64,000 bases of DNA, from contig NZ_CP079203.1 of NCBI RefSeq assembly GCF_019297835.1, forward strand, positions 1,585,001-1,649,000, read 5' to 3'. Source of the stretch: Sphingomonas sanguinis (GTDB lineage: Bacteria; Pseudomonadota; Alphaproteobacteria; Sphingomonadales; Sphingomonadaceae). Position 1 is the stretch's first letter. Each line of letters begins with the position of its first letter. This document shows, piece by piece, positions 1 to 8,738 of this stretch. The position numbers were made by a program, and so were the translations under genes. Under the pieces are notes generated by a model that was given only the letters and a program-made list of their open reading frames with translations, made no database searches and was not told the origin of the DNA.

Positions 1-969
1 GCCATCGAGTTCCAGCGCGAAGATGCTGCCGCCCGCCTTCATCTGGCGCATCGCCAGTTCATGCTGCGGATGGCTGGGCAGCGCAGGGCACAGGACGCGC
101 GGCACGCGGCCCTCCAGGAAGGTCGCGACCTTCAGCGCCGATTCCGACTGGCGATGGATACGCAGGTCCAGCGTCTCCAGCCCCTTCAACACCACCCAGG
201 CGTTGAACGCCGATAGGGTCGGGCCGGTGTTGCGGGTGAAGGGCAGCAGGGTGTTGGTGATGAAATCCTCGGTCCCGCAGACCGCGCCCGCCAGCACGCG
301 CCCCTGCCCGTCCATCATCTTGGTGGCGGAATAGGCGGTCACGTCCGCGCCGAAATCCATCGGCCGCTGGAGCGCCGGGGTCGCAAAGGCATTGTCGACG
401 ACCGTGGTGATGCCGCGCTCGCGCGCGATGTCGCAGATGGCCTGAAGATCGGCCACGTCCATGGTCGGGTTGGCCGGCGTCTCGAAGAAGAAGACCTTGG
501 TCTCGGGGCGCACCGCATCCAGGAACGCCTGCGGGTCGCGCGCATCGACGACGGTGGTGGCGATGCCGAACTTGGGGAGCAGCGTATCAGTCAGCCAACG
601 GCACGACCCGAACGCCGCACGCCCGCCGACCAGATGGTCGCCCGCCTGCAACTGGCAGAGCAGCACCGCCGTCATCGCCGCCATGCCCGACGCCATGGTG
701 CGGCACGCTTCCGCGCCCTCCAGCAGCGCGATGCGCTGCTCCAGCATCTCGACGGTCGGGTTCTGGAGGCGGGAATAGGTCATCCCCTCCTGCTCGCCCG
801 CGAACCGTGCCGCCGCGTCCCCTGCCCGGTCGTAGCAATAGCCCGAGGTCAGGAAGAGCGCCTCGGAGGTTTCGCCATATTCCGACCGCGCGGTGCCGCC
901 GCGCACGGCCTGCGTCGCGGGGCGCCATTGGGAGGTGATCGAACGGTCCTGGCCAGTCTTGCGCTTCAT
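1..969 (-). CDS. metZ: O-succinylhomoserine sulfhydrylase (C-terminus cut by window edge)
   Basis: PLP-dependent enzyme of the Cys/Met metabolism family that makes homocysteine from O-succinylhomoserine and sulfide in methionine synthesis. The frame runs from ATG at 969 to the window edge, giving 323 residues; the family is about 400 long, so some 75-80 C-terminal residues are missing. Visible family features are the SRLQNPTV segment near residue 67, FFETPANPT near 161, and YSATKMMDGQGR near 213-224, where Lys217 should form the Schiff base with PLP. The MMDGQGR form is more like MetZ than cystathionine gamma-synthase, but the sub-family call is by inspection only. No strong Shine-Dalgarno is seen before the ATG. 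The gene diverges from the small lipoprotein at 1104. Confidence 0.85.
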   Translation of the reverse strand, partial: MKRKTGQDRSITSQWRPATQAVRGGTARSEYGETSEALFLTSGYCYDRAGDAAARFAGEQEGMTYSRLQNPTVEMLEQRIALLEGAEACRTMASGMAAMTAVLLCQLQAGDHLVGGRAAFGSCRWLTDTLLPKFGIATTVVDARDPQAFLDAVRPETKVFFFETPANPTMDVADLQAICDIARERGITTVVDNAFATPALQRPMDFGADVTAYSATKMMDGQGRVLAGAVCGTEDFITNTLLPFTRNTGPTLSAFNAWVVLKGLETLDLRIHRQSESALKVATFLEGRVPRVLCPALPSHPQHELAMRQMKAGGSIFALELDG

Positions 970-1103
970 GCCCGTCCATTTGCCGGTCCGGGGGGCGGGG
1001 TTCAAGGATATTCGGTCGCGCACCCGATATGTCCGCGTTACGCCAGCGGAACGGAAAAGCGCCCGATCCGGTTATTCCACCGATCCAAACAGGGAGAATA
1101 GTC

Positions 1104-1409
1104 ATGAAGATCCGCATCGGCCTGCTGATGGCCGCCAGCCTGGTGTCGCTGTCCGCCTGCAACGGCAAGGGCACCGATAAGCTGGCCGAGAATGTCGAAA
1201 AGGCCGCCGACAACCGCGCCGACGGCATGGAAGACCAGGCCGACGCGCTGCGCAACCAGGCCAAGATGCTGGACAAGCAGGCGGAAAAGACTCGCGACTA
1301 TGCCAAGGACCGCGCCGATGCGATAAAGGCCGCCGACGTCAATGCCGCCGCGATGAGCCCCGAGCAGCGCGAGGCGGTCATCGACAACCAGGCGGCAGCG
1401 GTGCGCTGA
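1104..1409 (+). CDS. small Ala/Asp/Lys-rich coiled-coil lipoprotein
   Basis: A 101-residue predicted lipoprotein of unknown function. The start ATG at 1104 is preceded by AGGGAGA at 1091; an in-frame upstream start at 1029 would bury the signal peptide. The first 19 residues form a lipoprotein signal with lipobox LSAC (Cys20). The mature part is highly charged and heptad-like, rich in Ala, Asp, Lys and Gln, and should form a long helix or coiled coil. It has no recognisable enzyme motif. It probably sits on the periplasmic face of the outer or inner membrane. It ends just before a family A palindromic repeat that separates it from the convergent GH35 gene. Confidence 0.75.
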   Translation: MKIRIGLLMAASLVSLSACNGKGTDKLAENVEKAADNRADGMEDQADALRNQAKMLDKQAEKTRDYAKDRADAIKAADVNAAAMSPEQREAVIDNQAAAVR

Positions 1410-1419
1410 GGCAGCAATT

Positions 1420-1531
1420 TCCTCCCCTGCAAGGGGAGGTGGCAGTCCGCAGGACTGACGGAGGGGTGTCACCATCAGCGGGGACACCCCTCCACCAGCT
1501 TCGCTGGTCCCCCTCCCCTTGCAGGGGAGGA
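1420..1531. repeat. family A paired palindromic repeat, copy 1
   Basis: About 112 bp with near-identical outer arms in inverted orientation. Each arm is a self-complementary CCTCCCCTGCAAGGGGAGG-type hairpin. Inside lie a GGCAGTCCGCAGGACTG hairpin with ACGGAGGGGTGT on the left, and ACACCCCTCCACCAGCTTCG on the right. Related copies are at 3533, 12682, 36642, 44039, 57461 and 63140. It fills the gap between two convergent genes. Confidence 0.9.
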
Positions 1532-1537
1532 TTGTGA

Positions 1538-3397
1538 CTACTGCGCCTCGCGGTGGTTCGTGACCTTACCATAGATCGGCTTGGCCACACTGGTCAGCTT
1601 GTCGCTGGCGTCACCGGTAAGGTCGAAGAACAAGATGCGGTTCGCCCCTGCCTTCAGCCACGGGGCCGGCGTGTAGAGCGTGTGGACCGGCCCGACGCTC
1701 CAGAAACGACCGAGATTATGGTCGTTCAGCCACAACTGCCCCTTATGCGCGCCGCGCATGTCGAGATAGGTGTCGCCGGGCTTGGCGACGGTCATCTCCG
1801 CCTCGTAGAAACACGGACCGGTGCAAGGCTTGGCCGACAGCTTGAGCGACGACAGGTTATCCATCGGCAGGCGGAACATCTGCCAGTCGCTAAGCGGCTG
1901 CCCCGCCAGCGTCACCGCGCCGGTCAGGCCCGCCTGCTCGGTGCGGATCGCGTGCGAATAATTCACCCGGCCGGTATTCTCGACCAGAATGTCGAGCGTC
2001 GCGGGCTTGGCGCGCGCCGGTAGCTCCACCGTTTCCTGATCCAGACGCCGGTCCAGCGTGCCGACCAGCGCGCGGTTCAGATAGACCTGCGCATAGCTGT
2101 GCATGCCTTTCAGCGTCAGCGTCTGGGCAGGCCCCGCCGGAACCGCGACACGGTAGAGGACATAGCCGTAATTCTGGTCCAGTTCCTCAAAGGTCTTCGG
2201 CTGCGCCGCGCGCACCGGCACGGGCAGATTCTCCCACAGCGAGGCACTGCGCCGCACCGCCGAAACCGGGAAGGTCGTCGCGACCGTGGGCGCAGGCGTC
2301 GGCGCGGCGGGCTTGCCGGTCACCTCGGCGATGGCGGCGGCGATCAGGCCGTATTTGTAGCGCGGATTGCCCGCCTCATCGATCGGCGCGTCATAATCAT
2401 AGCTGGTGGTGTCGGGATGATAGTCCTTGCCGGTGTGCGAATCCGCCCCGTTCATCCAGCCGAAGGTGGTGCCGCCATGCACCATGTAGAGCGAGATCGA
2501 ATAGCCTCGCTTGAGCATATAGGCCATTTCCTCGGCCTCTTTCTTGCCGTCCGTCTCGTGGTGCTCCTCGCCCCATTTGTCGAACCAGCCCGCCCAGTAC
2601 TCGCCGACCATGCGCAGGCCATCGGGGCGGTACGCCTCCAGCTTGGCGACCGAGCTTTGCGCGCCGCCCGACCCGAAATTGACGACCGAGGGCAGGTTGG
2701 GCAGCGACCCCTTGGCCAGATCGCCCCCCTGGTTGGAGGTGAACAGGATGCCGTCGCCCAGCCCGGCGCGCTTGTAGCTCGCCTCCAGCCCGCGCAAATA
2801 GGCCTGATCGTCGCCGAATGCGCCATATTCATTCTCGAGCTGCACCGCGACGATCGGCCCGCCGTTCTTGAGCAGCAGCGGCTTCACCTCCTGCCCCAGC
2901 CGCATCAGCCAGCGATCGACGGCGGCCGTGTATTTGGGGTCGGTCGAACGCAGCACGAGCTTGCGGTCCTTGAGCAGCCAGGACGGATAGCCGCCCAGCT
3001 CCCACTCGGCGCAGACATAGGGACCGGGGCGCAGGATCACGTCCAGCCCCTCGGCCTGCGCATCGCGGATGAAGGCGACGATGTCGTTCTGGCCGCTGAA
3101 GTCATAGACGTCCGGACGCGGCTCATGCGCGTTCCAGAAGGAATAGGTGGTGATGGTGTTCAGCCCCATCGCCTTGGCCTTGCGCAAGCGGTCGCGCCAA
3201 TAGGCGCGCGGGATGCGGGTGTAATGCATCTCGCCTGAGATCACCTGATGCGGCTGGCCGTTACGCAGGAAACCCTTGCCCTTCACCTCGAAGGTCCTGG
3301 CCGGACCGTCATTCGATAGAGGACTTTGCGCCGATAGGGGCGACAGCGCGCTGGCCGCCAATAGGGTCAGGATCATCGGTCGGAACCGCTGCGTCAC
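1538..3397 (-). CDS. exported glycoside hydrolase family 35 beta-galactosidase
   Basis: Secreted hydrolase that should release terminal beta-galactose from oligo- or polysaccharides by a retaining mechanism. The chosen start is GTG at 3397, with GGGAGAG just upstream; it gives 619 residues beginning with a signal peptide (hydrophobic core MILTLLAASALS, cleavage near SAQ). The N-terminal TIM barrel carries the GH35 signatures: GEMHYTRIPR, YSFWNAHEP, the acid/base glutamate in QLENEYG (about Glu190) and the nucleophile in GEYWAGWFDKWG (about Glu266). The C-terminal third holds the beta-sandwich/jelly-roll regions normal for the family, including a GQLWLNDHNLGRFW segment. It stands alone, with no transporter or TonB receptor beside it. 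Confidence 0.92.
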   Translation of the reverse strand: MTQRFRPMILTLLAASALSPLSAQSPLSNDGPARTFEVKGKGFLRNGQPHQVISGEMHYTRIPRAYWRDRLRKAKAMGLNTITTYSFWNAHEPRPDVYDFSGQNDIVAFIRDAQAEGLDVILRPGPYVCAEWELGGYPSWLLKDRKLVLRSTDPKYTAAVDRWLMRLGQEVKPLLLKNGGPIVAVQLENEYGAFGDDQAYLRGLEASYKRAGLGDGILFTSNQGGDLAKGSLPNLPSVVNFGSGGAQSSVAKLEAYRPDGLRMVGEYWAGWFDKWGEEHHETDGKKEAEEMAYMLKRGYSISLYMVHGGTTFGWMNGADSHTGKDYHPDTTSYDYDAPIDEAGNPRYKYGLIAAAIAEVTGKPAAPTPAPTVATTFPVSAVRRSASLWENLPVPVRAAQPKTFEELDQNYGYVLYRVAVPAGPAQTLTLKGMHSYAQVYLNRALVGTLDRRLDQETVELPARAKPATLDILVENTGRVNYSHAIRTEQAGLTGAVTLAGQPLSDWQMFRLPMDNLSSLKLSAKPCTGPCFYEAEMTVAKPGDTYLDMRGAHKGQLWLNDHNLGRFWSVGPVHTLYTPAPWLKAGANRILFFDLTGDASDKLTSVAKPIYGKVTNHREAQ

Positions 3398-3532
3398 GTC
3401 ACTCTCCCGTTCATTCTGTCGCATTTCGCACAGACGGGGTTTGGGACATATCGCATCCCGCCCCCGCTTCGGACCCATGGGTGCCATGCGGGACGGGGTT
3501 TCGTCAAATTGTCTGACGAATGAACGAGATTA

Positions 3533-3661
3533 TCCTCCCCGGCACGGGGAGGTGGCAGGCCGTCAGGCCTGACGGAGGGGGGCTTCCACGCACGGCATCA
3601 TTGGCGGCACGCCGCCTCCACCACCGCTTCGCGGCGGTCCCCCTCCCCGTACCGGGGAGGA
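3533..3661. repeat. family A paired palindromic repeat, copy 2
   Basis: A 129-bp copy with outer arms CCTCCCCGGCACGGGGAGG and CCCTCCCCGTACCGGGGAGG and an internal GGCAGGCCGTCAGGCCTGACG hairpin region. It fills the gap between the 3' end of the chemoreceptor gene (stop at 3670) and the 5' side of the GH35 gene. Confidence 0.9.
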
Positions 3662-3669
3662 TGAGCTGC

Positions 3670-5013
3670 TCAGGCCGCCTTCCACATCGGCTGCGCCATC
3701 GCGGCGGAGTGGTTGCCCACGCGGAAGCGACCGACCTGATCGGCCATCGCGCTCGCCTCGCTCACCATTTCGCGGGCGGCGGCGGAAGCTTGCTCGACCA
3801 TCGCAGCGTTCTGCTGGGTGACGGAATCGAGGTCGCCGATCGCGATCGTGATCTGCGACGCGCTGCTCGCCTGCTGCTGGGATGCGCTGGCGATGTCGCC
3901 GATCAGCGTGGCCATCTCGCTGACCTGTGCCGCGATGCGTTGCAGCGTCGATCCGGCGGCGTCCACTTCCTGCACGCCCGAACGGATCTGCGCGTCGGAG
4001 GCACCGATGCGGCTCTTCACGTCCTTGGCGGCATCGGCCGACCGCTGAGCGAGTGCACGAACTTCGCTGGCGACGACCGCAAAGCCCTTGCCCGCGTCAC
4101 CGGCACGCGCGGCCTCGACCCCGGCGTTGAGCGCCAGCAAATTGGTCTGGAAGGCGATGCCGTCGATGACGCCGATGATCTCGGATATCTCGTTGGAGGT
4201 GCGCTCGATCCCGCCCATCGCGTCCATCGCCCGCTGCACCACCACGCCGCTCTGCGCCGCATTTTCCTGTGCGGAGACGGCGACCTGCGCGGCCTTGTTG
4301 CCGAACTGCGCGGTTTCCTGAATCGCGCTCGTCACTTGGCGCATCGCGGCGGCGGTTTCCTCCAGCGAGGCGGCCTGATGCTCGGTACGGCGCGACAGGT
4401 CGCCGGCCGCCTTGCCGATCTCCAGCGCCGCGCTGTGCACCCGCCGCGACGACGAGTCGATCGACTGGATCGATCCGCCCAGCATCTGCGCCGCCTCGTT
4501 GAAGTGAAGGCGCAGCGGTTCGTAATCGTCGCGGAAGGGCTTGGTGATACGGTGCGACAGATCGCCGTTGGAGATGCGCGACAGCCCGTCGCCGAGCTGG
4601 TTCACCATGTCCATCGTCTCGCCCATGTCCTGGATCAGCACCAGCACATCCTGCGGCGTCACGACATGCGCAGGGATCAAGGTGACGAGAAGGCGCTCCA
4701 CCTGCCCATTGGGGGCTTGGTTGAGCCATTCGAACCGGGCAAAGCCATCCCGCAGCGCCTGACCCACGCGCTCACCGATATGCACATCGGTCGGGCGGCC
4801 ATCCGCCTGACAGGAGGCGGAGAAATCCAACGGGTTGTGGCCCAGCACCTCCGACAGACGGCGATGATAGATCCGCTCGACGGCGGCGTTGCCTGCGATG
4901 AACTTGCCGTCGGACAAAAGCAGCATTGCATCGGGCGAATACTGGAACACCGCCAGTGCCAACCGGTCCCCTAGGCTTACATCCTTCTTGCCGAACAACC
5001 CCATCGCACCCAT
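3670..5013 (-). CDS. soluble PAS-domain methyl-accepting chemotaxis protein
   Basis: Cytoplasmic chemoreceptor of 447 residues with no transmembrane segment and no signal peptide. Residues about 15-125 form a PAS-like sensor (ALAVFQYSPDAMLLLSDGKF, then NAAVERIYHR). A HAMP-like linker follows at about 135-190 (LSRISNGDLSHRI). The rest is the antiparallel coiled-coil signalling domain. Its hairpin tip, IAFQTNLLALNAGVEAARAG followed by GFAVVASEVRALAQRSA, is the universal CheA/CheW contact. PAS could bind FAD, heme or a small ligand; the sequence does not tell which. No che genes lie nearby, so it must join an array encoded elsewhere. ATG at 5004 is an alternative start. Confidence 0.9.
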   Translation of the reverse strand: MGAMGLFGKKDVSLGDRLALAVFQYSPDAMLLLSDGKFIAGNAAVERIYHRRLSEVLGHNPLDFSASCQADGRPTDVHIGERVGQALRDGFARFEWLNQAPNGQVERLLVTLIPAHVVTPQDVLVLIQDMGETMDMVNQLGDGLSRISNGDLSHRITKPFRDDYEPLRLHFNEAAQMLGGSIQSIDSSSRRVHSAALEIGKAAGDLSRRTEHQAASLEETAAAMRQVTSAIQETAQFGNKAAQVAVSAQENAAQSGVVVQRAMDAMGGIERTSNEISEIIGVIDGIAFQTNLLALNAGVEAARAGDAGKGFAVVASEVRALAQRSADAAKDVKSRIGASDAQIRSGVQEVDAAGSTLQRIAAQVSEMATLIGDIASASQQQASSASQITIAIGDLDSVTQQNAAMVEQASAAAREMVSEASAMADQVGRFRVGNHSAAMAQPMWKAA

Positions 5014-5160
5014 CCGTCAATTGCCAGCATCGGTTCGGTCGCCGAACACCGATTCCGCTCATGACCCGCTGGCCTAGCGAATAAGTCTGAAGGATGGGTT
5101 AGGGGCGCTTCCATAACGGCATAGCGGAAAAACCATTTGTCCCCCTCGCCCCGCCCGGCC

Positions 5161-6417
5161 ATGACCGGGGCCATGCGTCGCCTGCTCGCCCCGTTTCATC
5201 GTCCGGTCCCGGCGCTGCTGGCCCTGCTGGTCGCGGCGCAGGCACTATTCTGCTGGCGGCTGACCGTGCCGCACGCGCTGGTCTTCGACGAAATCCATTA
5301 CGTCCCCGCCGCCCGCACGCTGATGGCGCTGGAAGGGCCGGTGAATATCGAGCATCCGCTGCTCGGCAAGACATTGATCGCGGCCGGGATGCTGCTGTTC
5401 GGGGACGATCCGCTAGGCTGGCGCGCGCTGTCGACGGTGGCGGGGACCGCCACTGTCGGAGGTATCTTCGGCATCGTCTGGCTGATGACCCGGCGGACCC
5501 GCGCGGCGGCGATCGGGGCGCTGCTGACCATGTTGAACTTCATGGTGCTGGTGCAGGCGCGGATCGCGATGCTCGACGGGTTCATGGCGGCGTTCGTCGT
5601 GCTGGCGGTCGCGGCGATGGGCTGGGCTATGCGTAGCAGCCCAGTGCAGAGCCGCTGGCGGTGGACGATGGGCGCGGTGCTACTGGGGCTGGCGGTCGGA
5701 GTGAAATGGGCGGCGGTGCCCTATCTGGGCTATGCCGCGATCGGTTTCGTCCTGATGAAGCGCCAGGACCCGAGCCGCTGGCCGGGCCTGCGCTGGTGGT
5801 CGGCTTGGGCGTTGCTCGGGTTGGGCGCGGGGTTGGCCTATGCGGCGACCTTCGCGCCCGCTTTTTTCTACATACGCGAGCCCATGACGCTGGCGGAACT
5901 GCTGCCCTTCCAGCTGGAAATGTATGCGCGCCAGACGCAGGTCCTGCCGCCGCATCATTACCAGTCGACCTGGTGGAGCTGGCCCGTGATCGGGCGACCG
6001 ATCTGGTATTTCTACGAAATGGCCGATGGGGCGCAGCGGGGCATTTTCCTGCTGGGCAATCCGGCGGTGATGTGGGGCGGGCTGGTCGCGGTGACAGCGT
6101 GCGCGCTCGGCTGGCTGCGGACGCGCGAGGTGCGGCTGGGGGTCGCGGCGGCGCTGTGGATCGGCGGCTTTGCGGTCTGGGCGATCATCCCCAAGTCGCT
6201 GGGCTTTTACTATTATTACATCCTGCCCGCGATCTGGCTGTCGGTGGCGCTGGCGGTGGCGATCGATCGGTGGCGGGCCGCCTTACGCGATTGGGACGAG
6301 GCCTATCTGGTCGCGGTCGCGTGCCTGTTCGTCTATTTCTATCCGATCCTGACGGCGGGGGCGCTGGCGGGGCCGAAGTCCTTCGCCCGATATGCGTGGT
6401 TTATGGATTGGCGGTGA
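5161..6417 (+). CDS. GT39/PMT-family lipid-carrier-dependent glycosyltransferase, integral membrane
   Basis: Polytopic inner-membrane glycosyltransferase, 418 residues with about ten hydrophobic segments, of the dolichyl-phosphate-mannose-protein mannosyltransferase type. The family pattern is visible: after the first membrane helix comes VFDEIHYVPAAR with the catalytic Asp-Glu pair, then INIEHPLLGK-like EHPLLGK, and a LARIAMLDG-like segment (QARIAMLDGFMAAF). It uses a polyprenyl-phosphate sugar as donor, with a protein, lipid A or glycan as acceptor. ATG at 5161 was chosen over a TTG at 5137; ATG at 5173 is also possible and none has a good Shine-Dalgarno. The convergent gene at 6536 encodes the kind of enzyme that would make its donor. 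Confidence 0.85.
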   Translation: MTGAMRRLLAPFHRPVPALLALLVAAQALFCWRLTVPHALVFDEIHYVPAARTLMALEGPVNIEHPLLGKTLIAAGMLLFGDDPLGWRALSTVAGTATVGGIFGIVWLMTRRTRAAAIGALLTMLNFMVLVQARIAMLDGFMAAFVVLAVAAMGWAMRSSPVQSRWRWTMGAVLLGLAVGVKWAAVPYLGYAAIGFVLMKRQDPSRWPGLRWWSAWALLGLGAGLAYAATFAPAFFYIREPMTLAELLPFQLEMYARQTQVLPPHHYQSTWWSWPVIGRPIWYFYEMADGAQRGIFLLGNPAVMWGGLVAVTACALGWLRTREVRLGVAAALWIGGFAVWAIIPKSLGFYYYYILPAIWLSVALAVAIDRWRAALRDWDEAYLVAVACLFVYFYPILTAGALAGPKSFARYAWFMDWR

Positions 6418-6442
6418 GGGATTCCCTTGGCCTTGGCCTTGG

Positions 6443-6510
6443 CCTTCGACTTCGCTCAGGCTGAACGGCGGGTTTGCCCTGATCTCCGTTCAGGCTGAGC
6501 GTAGTCGAAG
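6443..6510. repeat. family B inverted repeat, copy 1, with hexamer run at its left edge
   Basis: Left arm CCTTCGACTTCGCTCAGGCT and right arm CCGTTCAGGCTGAGCGTAGT are reverse complements apart from one change, separated by a short spacer. Immediately left, at 6424-6445, the hexamer CCTTGG is repeated almost four times. It lies between two convergent glycosyltransferase genes. Confidence 0.88.
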
Positions 6511-6535
6511 CCCACGCCCTGCCCTCACCCCAAAC

Positions 6536-7636
6536 TCAATACCGCCCCCACACGAACCGCGACGAGAGCGCGTAATTCCACACCGCCCCGATCAGCACGC
6601 CGATCAGCGCCGACAGCGCCCACTCGTTCGCGCGCGCATCGTGCAGGAAGGCCGCAACGCCGACATTGGCGATCGCCCCCACCGAGCAGACCAGGCAGAA
6701 GGATACCCAGCCGTCGAGCAGCGGCTTGAACCCGCGCAGGCGCCGGTCGCGATAGGTCAGCGCGTTGTTCAGGAAGAAGTTGAACGTCATCGCCGCCGTC
6801 ACCGCGACGATCTGGCTGGCCAGGAAACTTGCCCCCAGCAGGATGAAGAACAGGCTGAGCACCGCCATATGCACGCCCACGCCCAGCACGCCGATCGCCG
6901 AGAACATGGCGAAGCGCACCGGAATGACCTTGCCGAACCGCCGGTCGTACAGCGCGATCAGATATTCCATCGCGACGACATGGTCGAGCTTCGACTCGCC
7001 CTCGGTCCGCAGGCGGAAGACATAGGGCATCTCGGCCGCGCGAAGCGGGCGCGGCGAGGCGCTCATGATGTCGAGCAGGATCTTGAAACCGATGCCCGAC
7101 AGATGCGGCACGGTGTCGCGCGCGACCTGGGTGCGGACCATGAAGAAGCCGCTCATCGGATCGGACAGGTTCACGTTCAGCACCCGCTGCGACAGCTTGG
7201 TCGCAAAGGCCGACTTGGCGACGCGGTCGCGGTCCCAGTCACCCGTGCCGCCGCCATCGACGAAGCGCGAGCCGACGACGATGTCGAGGTCCGGCTCCGC
7301 CTGCAACCGGTCGAGCATCGCCGGCAGCAGCGTCTCGTCATGCTGAAGGTCGCCGTCGATCACCGCGACCATCGGCGCGCCGGTGGCGCACATCCCCTCG
7401 ATACAGGCCGAGGACAGGCCGCGCCGCCCGATCCGCTGGATCACGCGAACGCGCGGGTCGACCCGCGCCAGCTCGCGCGCGGCATCCGCCGTGCCGTCGG
7501 GGCTGTTGTCGTCGACAAAGATCGCTTCCCAGCGCCGCCCGGCCAACGCCTGGTCCAGCTTGGCGACCAGCACGGGCACATTGGCGCGCTCGTTGAAGGT
7601 CGGGATGACGACGGCGAGTTCGAGGAGCGCGCTCAC
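6536..7636 (-). CDS. polyprenyl-phosphate glycosyltransferase: GT2 domain fused to GtrA-like membrane domain
   Basis: A 366-residue fusion. Residues 1 to about 235 are a GT2 domain of the dolichol-phosphate mannosyltransferase type: VVIPTFNERANVPVL at the start, DDNSPDGT near 43, the metal-binding DGDLQHDE near 95, and SGIGFKILLDIM later. Residues about 245-366 hold four membrane helices of the GtrA type with NFFLNNALTYRDRR. It should transfer a sugar from a nucleotide donor to polyprenyl phosphate and help flip or hold the product. Start is GTG at 7636, six bases after the last base of leuB, so the two are probably co-transcribed. It likely supplies the convergent PMT-type enzyme at 5161. 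The sugar is unknown. Confidence 0.87.
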   Translation of the reverse strand: MSALLELAVVIPTFNERANVPVLVAKLDQALAGRRWEAIFVDDNSPDGTADAARELARVDPRVRVIQRIGRRGLSSACIEGMCATGAPMVAVIDGDLQHDETLLPAMLDRLQAEPDLDIVVGSRFVDGGGTGDWDRDRVAKSAFATKLSQRVLNVNLSDPMSGFFMVRTQVARDTVPHLSGIGFKILLDIMSASPRPLRAAEMPYVFRLRTEGESKLDHVVAMEYLIALYDRRFGKVIPVRFAMFSAIGVLGVGVHMAVLSLFFILLGASFLASQIVAVTAAMTFNFFLNNALTYRDRRLRGFKPLLDGWVSFCLVCSVGAIANVGVAAFLHDARANEWALSALIGVLIGAVWNYALSSRFVWGRY

Positions 7637-7641
7637 CGGCG

Positions 7642-8685
7642 TCAGAGCCGCAACACGATGGCGTCGGCCATCGCGCGGGTGGACAGGGTGCCGCCCAGAT
7701 CGGCCGTGCGCGCGCCTTCGCGGATCGCGCCCGCCACCGCGGCGTCGATGCGGTCGGCCGCCTCGCCCAGCCCCAGCGAGTGGCGCAGCATCATCGCCGA
7801 CGACAGGATCGCGGCGCACGGATTGGCCTTGCCCTGCCCGGCGATGTCGGGGGCCGAGCCATGGATCGGCTCGTACAGCCCCTTGCCCGTCGCCCCCAAG
7901 GCGGCGGAGGGCAGCATCCCGATCGACCCGGCGCACATCGACGCCTGATCCGACAGGATGTCGCCGAACAGATTGCCGGTCAGGATGACGTCGAACTGGC
8001 CCGGATCGCGCACCAACTGCATCGCGCAATTGTCGACATACATGTGATCGAGCGCGACGTCCGGATATTCCTGCGCCACTTCGATCACCACGTCGCGCCA
8101 CAGCTGCGAGGTTTCCAGCACATTGGCCTTGTCCACCGACAACAGGCGGCGGCGGCGGCGCATCGCGGTTTCGAAGCCGACACGGGCGATCCGCGCGACC
8201 TCTTCCTCGTCATAGCGCATCAGGTCATGGCCTTCGCGCAGCCCCGCCTCGGTGGTGCCGCGCCCCTTGGCGCCGAAATAGACGTCGCCGGTCAGCTCGC
8301 GCACGATCACCATGTCGATGCGCCGCGCGATGTCGGGGCGCAGCGAACTGGCATCCTCCAGCCCCTCGAACAGCCGCGCGGGGCGCAGATTGGCGAACAG
8401 GCCGAAGGCCTTGCGCAGGCCCAGGATCGCCTGTTCAGGCCGATGCGCGCGTTCCAGATTGTCGTAGCGCGGATCGCCGACCGCGCCGAACAGCAGCGCG
8501 TCGGCGCGGCCCGCGACCTCCAGCGTTTCGGGGGGCAGCGGATGCCCCGCCGCCGCATAGGCCGCGCCGCCGACCTTCGCCTCTTCGAAGGTCAGGCCGA
8601 GGTCCAGCGCCTCCAGCACCCGCCGCGCTTCCGCCGTCACTTCCGGTCCGATTCCGTCACCGGCGAGGATCGCGATCAATGCCAT
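7642..8685 (-). CDS. leuB: 3-isopropylmalate dehydrogenase
   Basis: Cytosolic NAD-dependent oxidative decarboxylase of leucine synthesis, 347 residues, the normal length. Family marks are [12 protein letters not shown] at the N-terminus, [10 protein letters not shown] near 67, [10 protein letters not shown] near 100, [10 protein letters not shown] near 128, the [13 protein letters not shown] segment with the substrate-binding Lys and Asn, [13 protein letters not shown] with the metal-binding Asp residues, and [21 protein letters not shown] near the NAD site. leuC and leuD are not in the window. The glycosyltransferase gene follows immediately. recO lies 53 bases upstream on the same strand. 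Confidence 0.97.
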   Translation of the reverse strand: MALIAILAGDGIGPEVTAEARRVLEALDLGLTFEEAKVGGAAYAAAGHPLPPETLEVAGRADALLFGAVGDPRYDNLERAHRPEQAILGLRKAFGLFANLRPARLFEGLEDASSLRPDIARRIDMVIVRELTGDVYFGAKGRGTTEAGLREGHDLMRYDEEEVARIARVGFETAMRRRRRLLSVDKANVLETSQLWRDVVIEVAQEYPDVALDHMYVDNCAMQLVRDPGQFDVILTGNLFGDILSDQASMCAGSIGMLPSAALGATGKGLYEPIHGSAPDIAGQGKANPCAAILSSAMMLRHSLGLGEAADRIDAAVAGAIREGARTADLGGTLSTRAMADAIVLRL

Positions 8686-8738
8686 GGCTGGCCCCCTGTG
8701 TTACCTGTGTTCACAGCCCTTTGCCTTGGGGGTCGGGA

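Noticed and set aside
2099..3238. Plus-strand frame opposite the GH35 gene
   Set aside because: Shadow frame; the GH35 catalytic motifs on the minus strand decide the coding strand.
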